Source: Synechococcus sp. CB0101
Lineage (GTDB): Bacteria; Cyanobacteriota; Cyanobacteriia; PCC-6307; Cyanobiaceae
Assembly: GCF_000179235.2 (NCBI RefSeq)
Contig: NZ_CP039373.1
Span: forward strand, 1,829,860-1,893,859
Length of the DNA: 64,000 nt
Direction of reading: 5' to 3'
Shown here: one piece after another, positions 39,636 through 47,296 of the stretch
How positions within the stretch are numbered: the first letter of the stretch is position 1
How the letters are laid out: every line of letters begins with the position of its first letter
Translations under genes and position numbers: made by a program
The notes under the pieces: generated by a model
Seen by the model: the letters and a program-made list of their open reading frames with translations, nothing else
Told to the model about the DNA's origin: nothing
Databases searched by the model: none

Positions 39636-40135
39636 CTCACCGTGAACTGATGGTGGAGGAGTTCCTCAAGAAGCAGGCAGCGGCAAAGCGGGTGCTGGTG
39701 GCAATCAAGAAGGCGCGGAAGCGCGAGACCCTGCCCAGTGCCCTCCAGATCGCTGATGCCCCTCTGGCGATCGAGGAAGAACACTCCTTCTACATCTTCC
39801 GCACTGACACCAATGCTGTGCTCGCCAGGGGCATTCAGGGGTTTGAGGCGGCGAAGATCAGAGCAAACGAACTGAGGAAATCCCACGGGTTGAAGTGGGA
39901 TGAGGTGAAGTTCAAAGCAGAGCGTGGGAAGCAGTCGGGTGCCGCTGGTTCATCTGGTGGATCAACGGCAACAGCACCCAAGAAGCAGTTCGGGGTCAGT
40001 CGTGATGGCAAGACCTTCACCAATGCTCGCGGGGAGACAAACAGGATTGATTACGCCAGACGCTACAACCCATCAAAAGGGCGAAGATTCAGGGGATATA
40101 CAGACTCTCAGGGCAACTATCACGATATTGACTGA
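39632..40135 (+). CDS. Unknown element protein
   Basis: 167 residues. A charged N-terminal helix region (VEEFLKKQAAAKRVLVAIKK), a middle domain with EEHSFYIFRTDTNAVLARG, a Gly/Ser/Ala linker (about 115-130), and a basic, aromatic C-terminal segment (FGVSRDGKTFTNARGETNRI, RRYNPSKGRRFRGYTD). I recognise no family. The basic tail could bind nucleic acid. It is the third gene of the ATGA-coupled operon; E2 has no counterpart, so it is cargo or an E1-specific accessory. Confidence 0.65.
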   Translation: MTHRELMVEEFLKKQAAAKRVLVAIKKARKRETLPSALQIADAPLAIEEEHSFYIFRTDTNAVLARGIQGFEAAKIRANELRKSHGLKWDEVKFKAERGKQSGAAGSSGGSTATAPKKQFGVSRDGKTFTNARGETNRIDYARRYNPSKGRRFRGYTDSQGNYHDID

Positions 40136-40193
40136 GGCGAGTGTGGTCGCTCACTCATCGTGAGCGCCCGAAGGAGTAGATATATTCGCACTG

Positions 40194-40481
40194 ATGGGGG
40201 CATCAGAATCTTGGCATAAGTTTGCTATAAAGAACAAGTCGACAGAGGCACTGTTGCTACTGAGGTCTTGCGCGAGACCAGAACGAGACGGGCAGATCCC
40301 TGTAGTGATCGAGTGGCATTATTCAGATCCACCGCAGCGCCTTGTGTCTCAACAGATTTACCCGCAGGGGGTTGACAGAGGAGGGCGACCATCGTATACT
40401 TACCTCACAAGCGACAACGACTCCGGCAACCAAGCACAGGGAGAATCCGTTGTCTTGTTAGACGAAAAACCGTCGAAATAA
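40194..40481 (+). CDS. Unknown element protein
   Basis: 95 residues starting MGASESWHKFAIKNKSTEAL, with IPVVIEWHYSDPPQRLVSQQ and DRGGRPSYTYLTSDNDSGNQ. No family is recognised. An AAGGAG lies about 18 bp upstream, rather far. The low GC and position inside E1 mark it as element cargo. Confidence 0.55.
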   Translation: MGASESWHKFAIKNKSTEALLLLRSCARPERDGQIPVVIEWHYSDPPQRLVSQQIYPQGVDRGGRPSYTYLTSDNDSGNQAQGESVVLLDEKPSK

Positions 40482-40534
40482 CCCTTTACCGGCTCAGGTT
40501 TAGAGCGCATACACACTTACGCCCTGGAGGCACT

Positions 40535-40759
40535 ATGACTACATCTGACAATCTTATTAAGTGGGAATACCAACTTACCTATCACGTTCCAATCTCCCTT
40601 GATGATAATGGAAACATCGAGTGGGCTGAGCAGAGCGACCACTGCGTGATTACTCTTCCTGCCAGCATTGAGAATCCCTGCGAGTTTCTCGGCAAGTCTG
40701 GTTATGATAACCAGGTAGACATCATCGATTTTACCGATTTTAGCAAAGTCGACGCCTAG
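40535..40759 (+). CDS. Unknown element protein, possibly frameshifted
   Basis: 74 residues with a good ribosome-binding site (GGAGG about 6 nt before ATG 40535). Content: LIKWEYQLTYHVPISLDDNG and an acidic end VDIIDFTDFSKVDA. The stop at 40757 falls inside another open frame that reads on as DINKEVKEFLSEVV, so the gene and the next frame may be one protein broken by a -1 frameshift, natural or by mutation. Confidence 0.6.
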   Translation: MTTSDNLIKWEYQLTYHVPISLDDNGNIEWAEQSDHCVITLPASIENPCEFLGKSGYDNQVDIIDFTDFSKVDA

Positions 40760-41004
40760 ACATTAACAAAGAAGTCAAAGAATTTCTCTCGGAAGTAGTA
40801 AATACTCTTCTCCCTTGCACCATTGATGAAGAGGTGATCACGATTAACAATCGCGGTCACCTCAAGATCAAAGGCAAGTATCCGTCTAGTGAACTCTCAT
40901 TCGCTATGGGAACCACTCCCAGCGACTATCGGTGGAAGTATCGTGCCAAGACGGCGTTAAAGCGTTTTATCTACACAGAAATCCTCAGCAGTTCAACTGC
41001 TTAA
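40744..41004 (+). CDS. Open frame without a start codon, likely continuation of the preceding gene
   Basis: From 40744 the frame is open to TAA 41004 and reads DINKEVKEFLSEVVNTLLPC, TINNRGHLKIKGKYPSSELS and TTPSDYRWKYRAKTALKRFI, which looks like real protein. No ATG, GTG or TTG stands at its beginning; the first ATG is late (40905). It overlaps the end of the 74-residue gene in the -1 frame. The end converges on the gene at 41001. Confidence 0.45.
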   Translation, partial: QSRRLDINKEVKEFLSEVVNTLLPCTIDEEVITINNRGHLKIKGKYPSSELSFAMGTTPSDYRWKYRAKTALKRFIYTEILSSSTA

Positions 41005-41168
41005 CCGATCAGATCCATTAAGCGCCCATCGCTATCCACCAGGCGATGGCGCTTCCCAGTGGATTCCGCGCGACGCTGAGCAACCCGATAGGCATCCGCT
41101 TGGTTCTGCTTGGTCTGGTAGTGATGCCAACGACCGAACTGGTCTTGCCATTCAATATTGATGGTCAT
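41001..41168 (-). CDS. Small unknown protein
   Basis: ATG 41168 gives 55 residues: MTINIEWQDQFGRWHHYQTK, DAYRVAQRRAESTGKRHRLV and DSDGRLMDLIG. This FGRW.HYQTK...DAYR.A..RA..TGKRHRLVD pattern is one I associate with small hypothetical proteins of picocyanobacteria and their phages, without known function. Its stop overlaps the convergent frame ending at 41004. Confidence 0.6.
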   Translation of the reverse strand: MTINIEWQDQFGRWHHYQTKQNQADAYRVAQRRAESTGKRHRLVDSDGRLMDLIG

Positions 41169-41227
41169 CGATATCCTGTAATCAATATTGTGGGAACTCA
41201 AAGATGACCATTGTTTTGCACCTCACT

Positions 41228-41968
41228 CTATGTGAGGTTGGTTGCAAATGGATTGTTATTCCATCCACTCGCTATTAATGCACCAAACCCATTCTGATCC
41301 ACAACGGAACGATCGCCGCCATCTGAACTGGAATAGTCTGCAACTTTCGCAAGTGCGGAGACGGGGTTGAGGGAGCTCTGGAATCTCCTTCCCAGAACTT
41401 GACCAAGAGAGCGTAATCCTGAGAATGACACAGGCGAACTGGCGCTCCAAATCGAAATTTCTTCAACTGGAACTAGAGATGTTTGGCTCGATCCGCCGCT
41501 GATCACAGTATTGTATTGATTCTCGTATTGTGCTGAAGCAACTTTGCTGATCTGACCAGCGACAGTGCCGTTTTTGTAGGTAAAAGACCCAGTGATCACA
41601 TCCCTGATAAGGGGTTGCTCAGATATGTTGTCAGAATCATTTCCGCCAAGTGTGAGAACTATTGTTGAAGGCGAGAATTCATACTCCCACTGCAAGGAGT
41701 ATGGCATTGACAGATTCTGTGGAAGATTCCCCGTCTCAGCGCCGTATATGTCGGCAATGGTTCGATTCCCAGGATTGTATGGGTCAGATCCAGTTATTCC
41801 ATAGACCGTATCAGTCTTATTGATCCATTGAAATGCCTTTGGGAAGTCGTATCCATCCGCATCATGGAAGAGAATATTCCCTTCCTGTGAATAGAGTGCC
41901 CCACTGGCTACCTTGCTGCCATTGTTCTTGGTAGGTCTCTTGGCGCCACCTCTTTTCTTTTTGCTCAT
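41228..41968 (-). CDS. Unknown element cargo protein
   Basis: 246 residues: a basic start (MSKKKRGGAKRPTKNNGSKV), then a beta-rich domain with GNILFHDADGYDFPKAFQWI, DSDNISEQPLIRDVITGSFT and a C-terminal SSDGGDRSVVDQNGFGALIA. No signal peptide, zinc site or enzyme motif is visible. Low GC and isolation on the minus strand at the end of E1 suggest cargo. I do not recognise it. Confidence 0.6.
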   Translation of the reverse strand: MSKKKRGGAKRPTKNNGSKVASGALYSQEGNILFHDADGYDFPKAFQWINKTDTVYGITGSDPYNPGNRTIADIYGAETGNLPQNLSMPYSLQWEYEFSPSTIVLTLGGNDSDNISEQPLIRDVITGSFTYKNGTVAGQISKVASAQYENQYNTVISGGSSQTSLVPVEEISIWSASSPVSFSGLRSLGQVLGRRFQSSLNPVSALAKVADYSSSDGGDRSVVDQNGFGALIASGWNNNPFATNLT

Positions 41969-42050
41969 ATCCTTATCCTTTTTGTAAATCTAGAGCCTAG
42001 CACCCTGTCTGATTATGTTATTTCTGCATAATCCCGCTCCCTCCCAATAA

Positions 42051-42368
42051 TCTCCACCCACCCCCGCCCAAGCCACTCCCATAGCCACCACGACCACCCA
42101 AGACTTCCCAGCTCTCCCCCGCAGCTTCTTCTGCCGCCCCGCCGAGCAGGTTGCCCCTGACCTCATCGGCTGCCTGTTGGTCAAGCGCCAGCCCTCAGGC
42201 GAGCTGCTCTGGGGCGTGATTGTGGAAACGGAGGCGTATTCGCAGGAGGAGCCCGCCTGCCACGGCTATCGCCGCCGCACCCCCAGCAACGAAACGCTCT
42301 TTGGTGAGCCAGGGCGTTTTTATGTCTATGTGAGCTATGGCATTCACCACTGCGTGAAGGCGGCCTGA
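42051..42368 (+). pseudogene. Middle remnant of mpg 5' half (right end of E1)
   Basis: From the stop at 42048 the frame is open and encodes [40 protein letters not shown] and on to [12 protein letters not shown], then stops after three unrelated residues. It matches the 5' half of the intact mpg, most closely over its first 110 bp. No ATG, GTG or TTG opens it; an ATA stands where an ATG would be expected in both this copy and the next. It marks the E1/E2 junction. Confidence 0.85.
42345..42358 (+). repeat. Attachment repeat 2 (E1/E2 junction)
   Basis: CACCACTGCGTGAA, identical to the repeats at 35187 and 48551. Copies 2 and 3 share 20 identical bases ending here. Repeat-to-repeat distances are 7158 bp and 6206 bp. 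Confidence 0.8.
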
Positions 42369-42452
42369 CTCCAAGGGACATCTGCCGCGGCCTGATTTCT
42401 GAGCGACTCGGCGGGGTCAAAAGCCAATGCTCAAGCCGCTTCCCAAGAATTT

Positions 42453-42498
42453 CCCAGATTTTTTCTCCCAGGTGACGCCCAGGGCTACATAGGGCTAC
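42453..42498 (+). repeat. E2 left-end block with paired GGCTAC repeats
   Basis: CCCAGATTTTTTCTC (42453-42467) then GGCTAC at 42483 and 42493, one helical turn apart. It begins 94 bp after the attachment repeat, against 96 bp in E1. Likely integrase arm sites, by analogy. Confidence 0.6.
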
Positions 42499-42571
42499 GA
42501 AACGGGTTAAGGGGCTTGGCCGCGGCAATGGGTCGGCCATAAGCCAGAGGTCTGAGCGGAGCACCAGACCC

Positions 42572-43648
42572 ATGAGGAAAGCACCATCGCTAAGGAGCAA
42601 CAACGGGGCGCTGCAGGTCCGTGTGCGCCTTGATGGCCGTGATGTCTTTATCAACCGTCTGGGGCGCTGGGATGACCCTGTGGCAGTGGCGAGAGCACAG
42701 GCGATTAGCGCCCAGATATGGAGCGACTACCAGGAGGGGACGCTGGACCGCTCCCTGCTGCGATACACCCCGCTGGTGAAGGGTCAGCAGGTGGGACTGC
42801 TGGAGGCGATGCAGGCACTGGCCGACAGCACCCATAACGCCCGCTGCATCCATGCCCTGAGGGTGGTCAAGGGATACGGCAAGCCGCTCAGAAACGGCAG
42901 TGATGTTGAGGACTTTGTGCGGTGGATGCAGGCCAAGCCGCTGGCCAACCGCACCATTGCTGGGATTCTGCAGGTGTGCCGCAACGCCAACCCCAGCAAC
43001 CGCCAACTATTCACCTACCGCCTGCCCCTCAAGCAGAGGTCCGTGCAAAGCGACGTGCTGAGCATTGAAGAGATTGGCCTGGTGCTCAGGGACATGAAGG
43101 AGCACGAGAGCTGGTTTTACCCACTCTTCCTGCTGTGGATGAGCACGGGGCTACGGAATGCCGAGATTCGCGGCCTGACGTGGGATTGCATCCGCTGGAG
43201 CGACAAGGAGCTGCTGGTCTGTAAGTCCCTGAGACGGGATGGGTATTCCAGCGGCAAGGTGGTCTGGGCAACGACCAAGACAGGCAAGGAGCGTGTCGTG
43301 CCCCTGAGTGATGCCGTGATGGAGACGCTGCTGGACCACCAATGCCAGATGCAGGAGCAGGGCTTGTATCAGCGAGAGGGTCTGGTCTTCTTGTCACCTG
43401 ACACCTACACCAACGTCTACGACCACCTGCTGGGTCGTGTGTGGCATCGGTCCTTGAAGCGGTGCGGCCTGAAACCACGGCGGCTGTATGCCCAACGTCA
43501 CTCCTTCCTCAGTCACGCTTTGGCGATGGGGAATTCACCAGCAGACCTGGCGCAGATTGCTGGTCACTCCACTGAGATGCTGCTGAAGACCTATGCCAAA
43601 CCAACAGGCCGCGTGAAGTTGCCGACTTGGCCTGAAATGGAAACGTGA
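42572..43648 (+). CDS. Tyrosine recombinase/integrase of E2
   Basis: 358 residues. An N-terminal arm-binding domain (APSLRSNNGALQVRVRLDGR, DDPVAVARAQAISAQIWSDY) is followed by a SAM-like core-binding domain and a catalytic domain with Arg in GLRNAEIRGLTWDCIRW, Lys in TKTGKERVVPL, Arg in LYAQRHSFLSHALA, GHST and the nucleophile Tyr in LLKTYAKPTGR. It should integrate and excise the element at mpg, and may act on E1 in trans. It starts at ATG 42572 after the left-end repeats. Confidence 0.92.
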   Translation: MRKAPSLRSNNGALQVRVRLDGRDVFINRLGRWDDPVAVARAQAISAQIWSDYQEGTLDRSLLRYTPLVKGQQVGLLEAMQALADSTHNARCIHALRVVKGYGKPLRNGSDVEDFVRWMQAKPLANRTIAGILQVCRNANPSNRQLFTYRLPLKQRSVQSDVLSIEEIGLVLRDMKEHESWFYPLFLLWMSTGLRNAEIRGLTWDCIRWSDKELLVCKSLRRDGYSSGKVVWATTKTGKERVVPLSDAVMETLLDHQCQMQEQGLYQREGLVFLSPDTYTNVYDHLLGRVWHRSLKRCGLKPRRLYAQRHSFLSHALAMGNSPADLAQIAGHSTEMLLKTYAKPTGRVKLPTWPEMET

Positions 43649-43727
43649 AAAAGAATGCTTACTTCTAATCTATAAAAGTGGGTGCATCCTATCTCAATGC
43701 CTCATCATCACATCACTGGCCAGGGTC

Positions 43728-44354
43728 TCAGTCCTGCAGATATGGAGCAGCAGGGTCCCTCTGTCTGAGTTTCTGATGCTGCTTGACCTTGTGCGCCAGT
43801 CGAGCAGAGCACCCTGCCTGCTGCTGTGGGGTCAGGCGAGGGAGTTTTGTGATGGCTGGTTGAATTGGTCCTGAAATCACTTGATTCTGGCTGGTTGCAG
43901 CACTATCTCCAGCAGCCTTGCAATCAGTTTTCTCAATTCCACTACCCGACTCCACCAACTCGCCAGCAAATGCTGCTGTGACCCTTCCAGAGACCCTCTG
44001 AGCGGCATTGGAGAGGGTGGGTGCATTGGTGCCCTTCCCTGTCAGTCCTAACCCATCACGCTCTGCCACATACTCCAGGAAGACTGATGGGAAATGGTCT
44101 TCTAAAAAGTTGTGAAACTGCTTGCCAGTCCCGCAGCGGTGACACTTGAAGTTTAGGGCATTACCGTTGCTGTAGAAGAATCCCTTGCATCCACTTGGAG
44201 TCACCGTGCGACCTCTATGGTTTTTGCTGCTCAACTGGCAATAAGGGCACTGGAAACGGTAGGCATTGAGTTGCCTGCTGAAGTGCGGCAGCAACCCACT
44301 GACTTGATTTAAATACTTTTCTTCTATGCTTGAAATGCTCAGGCTTGATGTCAT
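43728..44354 (-). CDS. Zinc-ribbon protein like the N-terminal domain of T4-type primase (gp61), E2 copy
   Basis: ATG 44354 gives 208 residues. SISSIEEKYLNQVSGLLPHF leads to the four-Cys ribbon RFQCPYCQ...NFKCHRCG with CKGFFYSNGNAL between and FHNFLEDHFPSVFLEYVAER after. The C-terminal KLPRLTPQQQAGCSARLAHK matches the E1 paralogue while the middle differs. As in E1 it lacks any primase catalytic domain and faces the integrase, 79 bp apart. The likely origin is phage replication machinery; its present role is unknown. Confidence 0.75.
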   Translation of the reverse strand: MTSSLSISSIEEKYLNQVSGLLPHFSRQLNAYRFQCPYCQLSSKNHRGRTVTPSGCKGFFYSNGNALNFKCHRCGTGKQFHNFLEDHFPSVFLEYVAERDGLGLTGKGTNAPTLSNAAQRVSGRVTAAFAGELVESGSGIEKTDCKAAGDSAATSQNQVISGPIQPAITKLPRLTPQQQAGCSARLAHKVKQHQKLRQRDPAAPYLQD

Positions 44355-44381
44355 GGCGATATCTGCTTTCTTTCTTTGAGG

Positions 44382-44410
44382 ATTATAGCATGAATTCTCC
44401 AATGTGTAAA
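44382..44410 (-). promoter_or_regulatory. Sigma-70 promoter of the E2 gp61-like gene
   Basis: Minus strand TTTACA (44405-44410), 17-bp spacer, TATAAT (44382-44387), matching E1 in boxes and spacing. The start point would be about 20 nt before ATG 44354. Confidence 0.75.
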
Positions 44411-44427
44411 TCCTCAAATGCATAAAT

Positions 44428-44449
44428 AACCTTGTATAAGGTTGACGAA
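44428..44449 (+). promoter_or_regulatory. Operator-like repeat 1 of E2
   Basis: AACCTT-GTAT-AAGGTT is a perfect 6-4-6 inverted repeat followed by GACGAA. It sits 18 bp beyond the minus-strand -35 box, exactly as in E1. Confidence 0.65.
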
Positions 44450-44477
44450 AGTAGTGGCCACTGGTTTCTGTTGGGAC

Positions 44478-44506
44478 TTGACAGAAACCCTAAAAACATA
44501 TATAAT
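44478..44506 (+). promoter_or_regulatory. Perfect consensus sigma-70 promoter of the E2 small-gene operon
   Basis: Plus strand TTGACA (44478-44483), 17-bp spacer, TATAAT (44501-44506). The leader to the gene at 44786 would be about 270 nt. Confidence 0.8.
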
Positions 44507-44529
44507 AACCTTGTTGGTGCTTCAATCAA
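44507..44529 (+). promoter_or_regulatory. Operator-like repeat 2 of E2
   Basis: Begins AACCTTGTTGGTGCTT and ends CAATCAA; directly follows the plus-strand -10 box, as in E1. It is 79 bp from repeat 1. Confidence 0.55.
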
Positions 44530-44785
44530 GTATCTGTTGATTCTTCTGGTTGATGCCCTGCTGATATTCAATAGAGATTCAAAAAGAAACTCGATAGATG
44601 CTGGCTTGAGTCCTCAAGTATTTATCCCTAAAAACTTCTGGTCTTTATCCATCAAATTTCAAAAGAATACCCAAAGAAATATCAATCCGCGATTCATTTA
44701 AGACCGCATTGAATCAGAGGCCAGAATTCACCCAGAAAACTCATGATAAATAGTTAAAAATCAAATCAAGAAATCACCAGGAAAT
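44530..44785 (+). other. AT-rich leader of the E2 small-gene operon
   Basis: No gene is supported. It contains the inverted repeat CTTGAGTCCTCAAG (44605-44618) overlapping the 17-nt block TCCTCAAGTATTTATCC (44611-44627) that is identical in E1 (39112-39128). Confidence 0.5.
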
Positions 44786-44959
44786 ATGTATTGCAGAAGC
44801 AAGGTCCAGCAAATTAGTTTTAAGTGGAGAGAGTATCCAGTATTGATGTCACAGCAGAAAAAGTTGATGGAATACTACGGAATGGATATGAGCGGACTCT
44901 ATAAGCATCTTCTCAGAGAAAAGCACTCTCAACTCTTCTCGCCCTCAGTCGCCCCATGA
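44786..44959 (+). CDS. Small element protein, QISFK family, E2 copy
   Basis: 57 residues, MYCRSKVQQISFKWREYPVL, MSQQKKLMEYYGMDMSGLYK and HLLREKHSQLFSPSVAP. It aligns with the E1 protein at 39295 over nearly its whole length, which supports both as real genes. AGGA lies 7 nt before the ATG. The stop overlaps the next ATG (ATGA). Confidence 0.72.
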   Translation: MYCRSKVQQISFKWREYPVLMSQQKKLMEYYGMDMSGLYKHLLREKHSQLFSPSVAP

Positions 44960-45090
44960 AGACCTACCGCATTCAACTGACTGCAGAAGAGCAGAAGAAA
45001 CTGGAGCAGGTCCTCAAGCGCCTCAGGCAGCGTGATGTGCAGTCATTTTTCTTGGAGGCGTTGCATGAGCAGTGGTTGAAGTTGGGCTAA
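44956..45090 (+). CDS. Small ribbon-helix-helix-like protein, E2 copy
   Basis: 44 residues: MKTYRIQLTAEEQKKLEQVL then RQRDVQSFFLEALHEQWLKL. A starting beta strand and two helices fit a ribbon-helix-helix repressor. It is coupled by ATGA to the previous gene and corresponds in position and plan to the E1 gene at 39474. Confidence 0.7.
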   Translation: MKTYRIQLTAEEQKKLEQVLKRLRQRDVQSFFLEALHEQWLKLG

Positions 45091-45142
45091 AGGCAGTAAT
45101 AAGCCTCGTCACATCATCTATTTCTTACAGCTTCTTGATAGC

Positions 45143-45171
45143 TTGTCAAACCATTGATAATCTGGTAAGAT
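45143..45171 (+). promoter_or_regulatory. Putative promoter of the gene at 45194
   Basis: TTGTCA (45143-45148), 17-bp spacer, TAAGAT (45166-45171), 23 bp before the ATG. Each box has one or two departures from consensus. Confidence 0.5.
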
Positions 45172-45193
45172 ATTGACTCTTGAATCTTGCGAT

Positions 45194-45874
45194 ATGGACC
45201 AATATGTAATTGATGACTCTTATTTGGATGAGCATTCTTATGGAGCAAATGAAGGTGATTGCATCCTGCTTCTTGTTGTTGCGACGCTTTTGAATTCTGG
45301 CGACCCTGAATTGGAGAATATTCGGGAGAGCTTGGGCGATTCCGCCCCCGACAGATTTTTATCTCTTGTAGAAGAGTCAAGCCTCCTTGTTGGCCAAAGA
45401 CTCTCTAGGCTTCTTCATTCTCTGGCCAGGCCTTTTAATGACGACGAGTGTGAGTATGGAGGCGAATATTATGAGGGTAGCATTGGGTATCCACTTCGTT
45501 TTGTCGCGCCTTCGCAATCATCTGAATGCTCGGGTGTCGTTGGTTTCCAATGGGATGATGGAGATGAGTTGCAAAAAGGACTGGGATTTCTTGATAAGAA
45601 GTCGGGCGACTTGAAAGTGGCGATTTTCATTAGTCTTGAGCGATGTGATGGCAATTGTGGCGGCTATGAGCTCTATTTGAGTCATGTCGAGGATTATTTG
45701 TGCCAGCCTTTGGTCCAGATAGCTGCATATAGCGATGCTTCGGCTGCTTTGAAAATCGCAGAGTATTCTAGTAGTAAGCGCATAAGAAATATCAATGGCA
45801 AGGAGGCAAGCTCTTTTTTGTCTGACTACTCTATTTCTTGTCGCGAAGATAAGGCCATGAGTCAGGCTTTCTGA
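45194..45874 (+). CDS. Unknown acidic cargo protein of E2
   Basis: ATG 45194 gives 226 residues (a TTG at 45173 is an alternative). The protein is acidic, starting MDQYVIDDSYLDEHSYGANE, with a hydrophobic CILLLVVATLLNSG, FNDDECEYGGEYYEGSIGYP, and CDGNCGGYELYLSHVEDYLC. No known domain is recognised. Low GC and its place between the switch genes and the methyltransferase mark it as cargo, possibly linked to defence by context only. Confidence 0.65.
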   Translation: MDQYVIDDSYLDEHSYGANEGDCILLLVVATLLNSGDPELENIRESLGDSAPDRFLSLVEESSLLVGQRLSRLLHSLARPFNDDECEYGGEYYEGSIGYPLRFVAPSQSSECSGVVGFQWDDGDELQKGLGFLDKKSGDLKVAIFISLERCDGNCGGYELYLSHVEDYLCQPLVQIAAYSDASAALKIAEYSSSKRIRNINGKEASSFLSDYSISCREDKAMSQAF

Positions 45875-46210
45875 TTTTCCGTTTCGTTTTCTCTTCCTGA
45901 TTCTTCTCCCCGATGACCTCGTTGTTGGGTAGCTAGATGACTCTTTTCTGTCCAGAGGTGCATGTGGAGATTCGTCGTGGGTCCTTCAGTAGGTCGGGAG
46001 AGGCCATCTGGTGCCCCTTGGAGGCCTTGCCGCATGTGCAGGTCCTGGGGGCAGGTCAAAGAGCCGCAGACCTTGAATCCTTTGGATTAGTGAGTGTAGC
46101 CATGAATACTGCATATGCTGAATTACAACTCAATCTCCTGGCGGTGTTTCATTGGGCTAATTCTCTTCCATGAGGTTTCGGCAGTTTGCCTTGGTGAGTA
46201 AGATGGGCAA
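45875..46210 (+). other. Intergenic region upstream of the methyltransferase
   Basis: A 336-bp stretch without a convincing gene. A 78-residue open frame (45937-46173, MTLFCPEVHVEIRRGSFSRS) and an antisense 65-residue frame exist, but neither has a recognisable domain or good ribosome-binding site. It probably holds the methyltransferase promoter. Confidence 0.4.
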
Positions 46211-47296
46211 ATGGCACATTTAACTTGCATCGAATCCTTCTCAGGGCCTGGCGGCATGTCACTTGGCCTTGAGAGGGCAGGATTTCAGCTTCTTTATGCT
46301 TTTGATAATGATGCACCTTCTGTTGTCACTCATAATCTGAATCTCAATGGTAAATGCTTTCAGCTAGATGCTCGCCAGGTTGATTCTGTTGAATTGCTGG
46401 CTCAATGTGGCTTATCTGTTGGTGATTTAGATTTATTCAGCGGGGGGCCACCTTGCCAGGGTTTTTCAAAGCAGAGGCGAGGAGCTCATCTAGGAGATGA
46501 CCGAAATCTTCTTGTGCTCGAATATCTGCGCCTGGTCCAAGAGTTAAAACCAAAGTCCTTTCTTTTTGAGAATGTTGCTATATTTGGCCAAAAGAGGGGT
46601 CTGGCCTTTCTGGCTGCAATGAAGGAGGCTCTTTCTGCATACAGACTGTATCCAAACTTCTTTAACTCTGCAGACTTTGGTTTAGCGCAAACAAGGCACA
46701 GATTTATGCTTGTTGGCATTAGGCGAGATATAGGCTTTCGATTTTTGTCCCCGCCTCCCACCGTCCAGAAATGGGCAACGGTCAGGGATGTTATTGGCGA
46801 CATGCCGCCCCCGCCTTCGGACTGCTCCGAGCATCCTGACTTCTTCAATCATGCCCAAACTAAGATAACTAAACGCAATATCGAAAGATTTTCGTATGTC
46901 CCCCAGGGCGGAGGATGGCAAGACATACCTTGGGATTTAAGGCTGGATTGTCACAAGACGGCTGACATTAAAAGTGGAGGTTGGCCAGATGTTTATGGCC
47001 GCTTATCTTGGGACGGACAGTGCCCAACCATTACTGGTGGATTTGATAGTTTTACTAGAGGGCGTTATGGTCATCCTGAGCAGAATCGTGCGCTTACCCC
47101 AAGGGAGGCCGCTCGACTGCAGGGATTTCCAGACAACTTCATTCTTACTGGGAATCGTCATCAGGTAAGGCATCAAATTGGCAATGTTGTCCCCCCGCCT
47201 CTCGCCGAGGCTGTCGGGAAGCAAATCGCAGATTGTCTAAACGGCAAATCGCAACCTGTTATGCCTGATTTTGAGCAGCTTCCGCTTGCTGCTTAA
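46211..47296 (+). CDS. DNA (cytosine-5-)-methyltransferase
   Basis: 361 residues with the C5 methylase motifs in order: I ESFSGPGGMSLGLERAG, IV GGPPCQGFSKQRR (catalytic Cys), VI FLFENV, VIII FGLAQTRHRFMLVG, a target-recognition region (about 200-290), IX REAARLQGFPDNF and X HQIGNVVPPPLAEAVG. It protects host DNA from the convergent restriction enzyme. GC is lower than the host. The recognition sequence cannot be read from the protein. Confidence 0.93.
   Translation: MAHLTCIESFSGPGGMSLGLERAGFQLLYAFDNDAPSVVTHNLNLNGKCFQLDARQVDSVELLAQCGLSVGDLDLFSGGPPCQGFSKQRRGAHLGDDRNLLVLEYLRLVQELKPKSFLFENVAIFGQKRGLAFLAAMKEALSAYRLYPNFFNSADFGLAQTRHRFMLVGIRRDIGFRFLSPPPTVQKWATVRDVIGDMPPPPSDCSEHPDFFNHAQTKITKRNIERFSYVPQGGGWQDIPWDLRLDCHKTADIKSGGWPDVYGRLSWDGQCPTITGGFDSFTRGRYGHPEQNRALTPREAARLQGFPDNFILTGNRHQVRHQIGNVVPPPLAEAVGKQIADCLNGKSQPVMPDFEQLPLAA

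Larger units (their letters stand above)
35201..42358 (+). mobile_element. Integrative element E1 (tyrosine-integrase element in mpg)
   Basis: A 7.16-kb unit between attachment repeats 1 and 2. Order: T-rich/GGCTAC left end, tyrosine integrase (broken by an IS3-family insertion), gp61-like zinc protein on the minus strand, divergent control region, two overlapping tiny genes, cargo of unknown small proteins, and at its right end a replacement copy of the mpg 5' half. Without the IS it would be about 5.5 kb. The same plan is seen in E2, which lies next to it in the same orientation. No capsid, terminase or conjugation genes are visible. Base composition of the control region is far more AT-rich than the host. 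Confidence 0.88.

Noticed and set aside
45937-46173. 78-residue frame before the methyltransferase
   Set aside because: No domain, no good ribosome-binding site and an equally open antisense frame; described only as intergenic.
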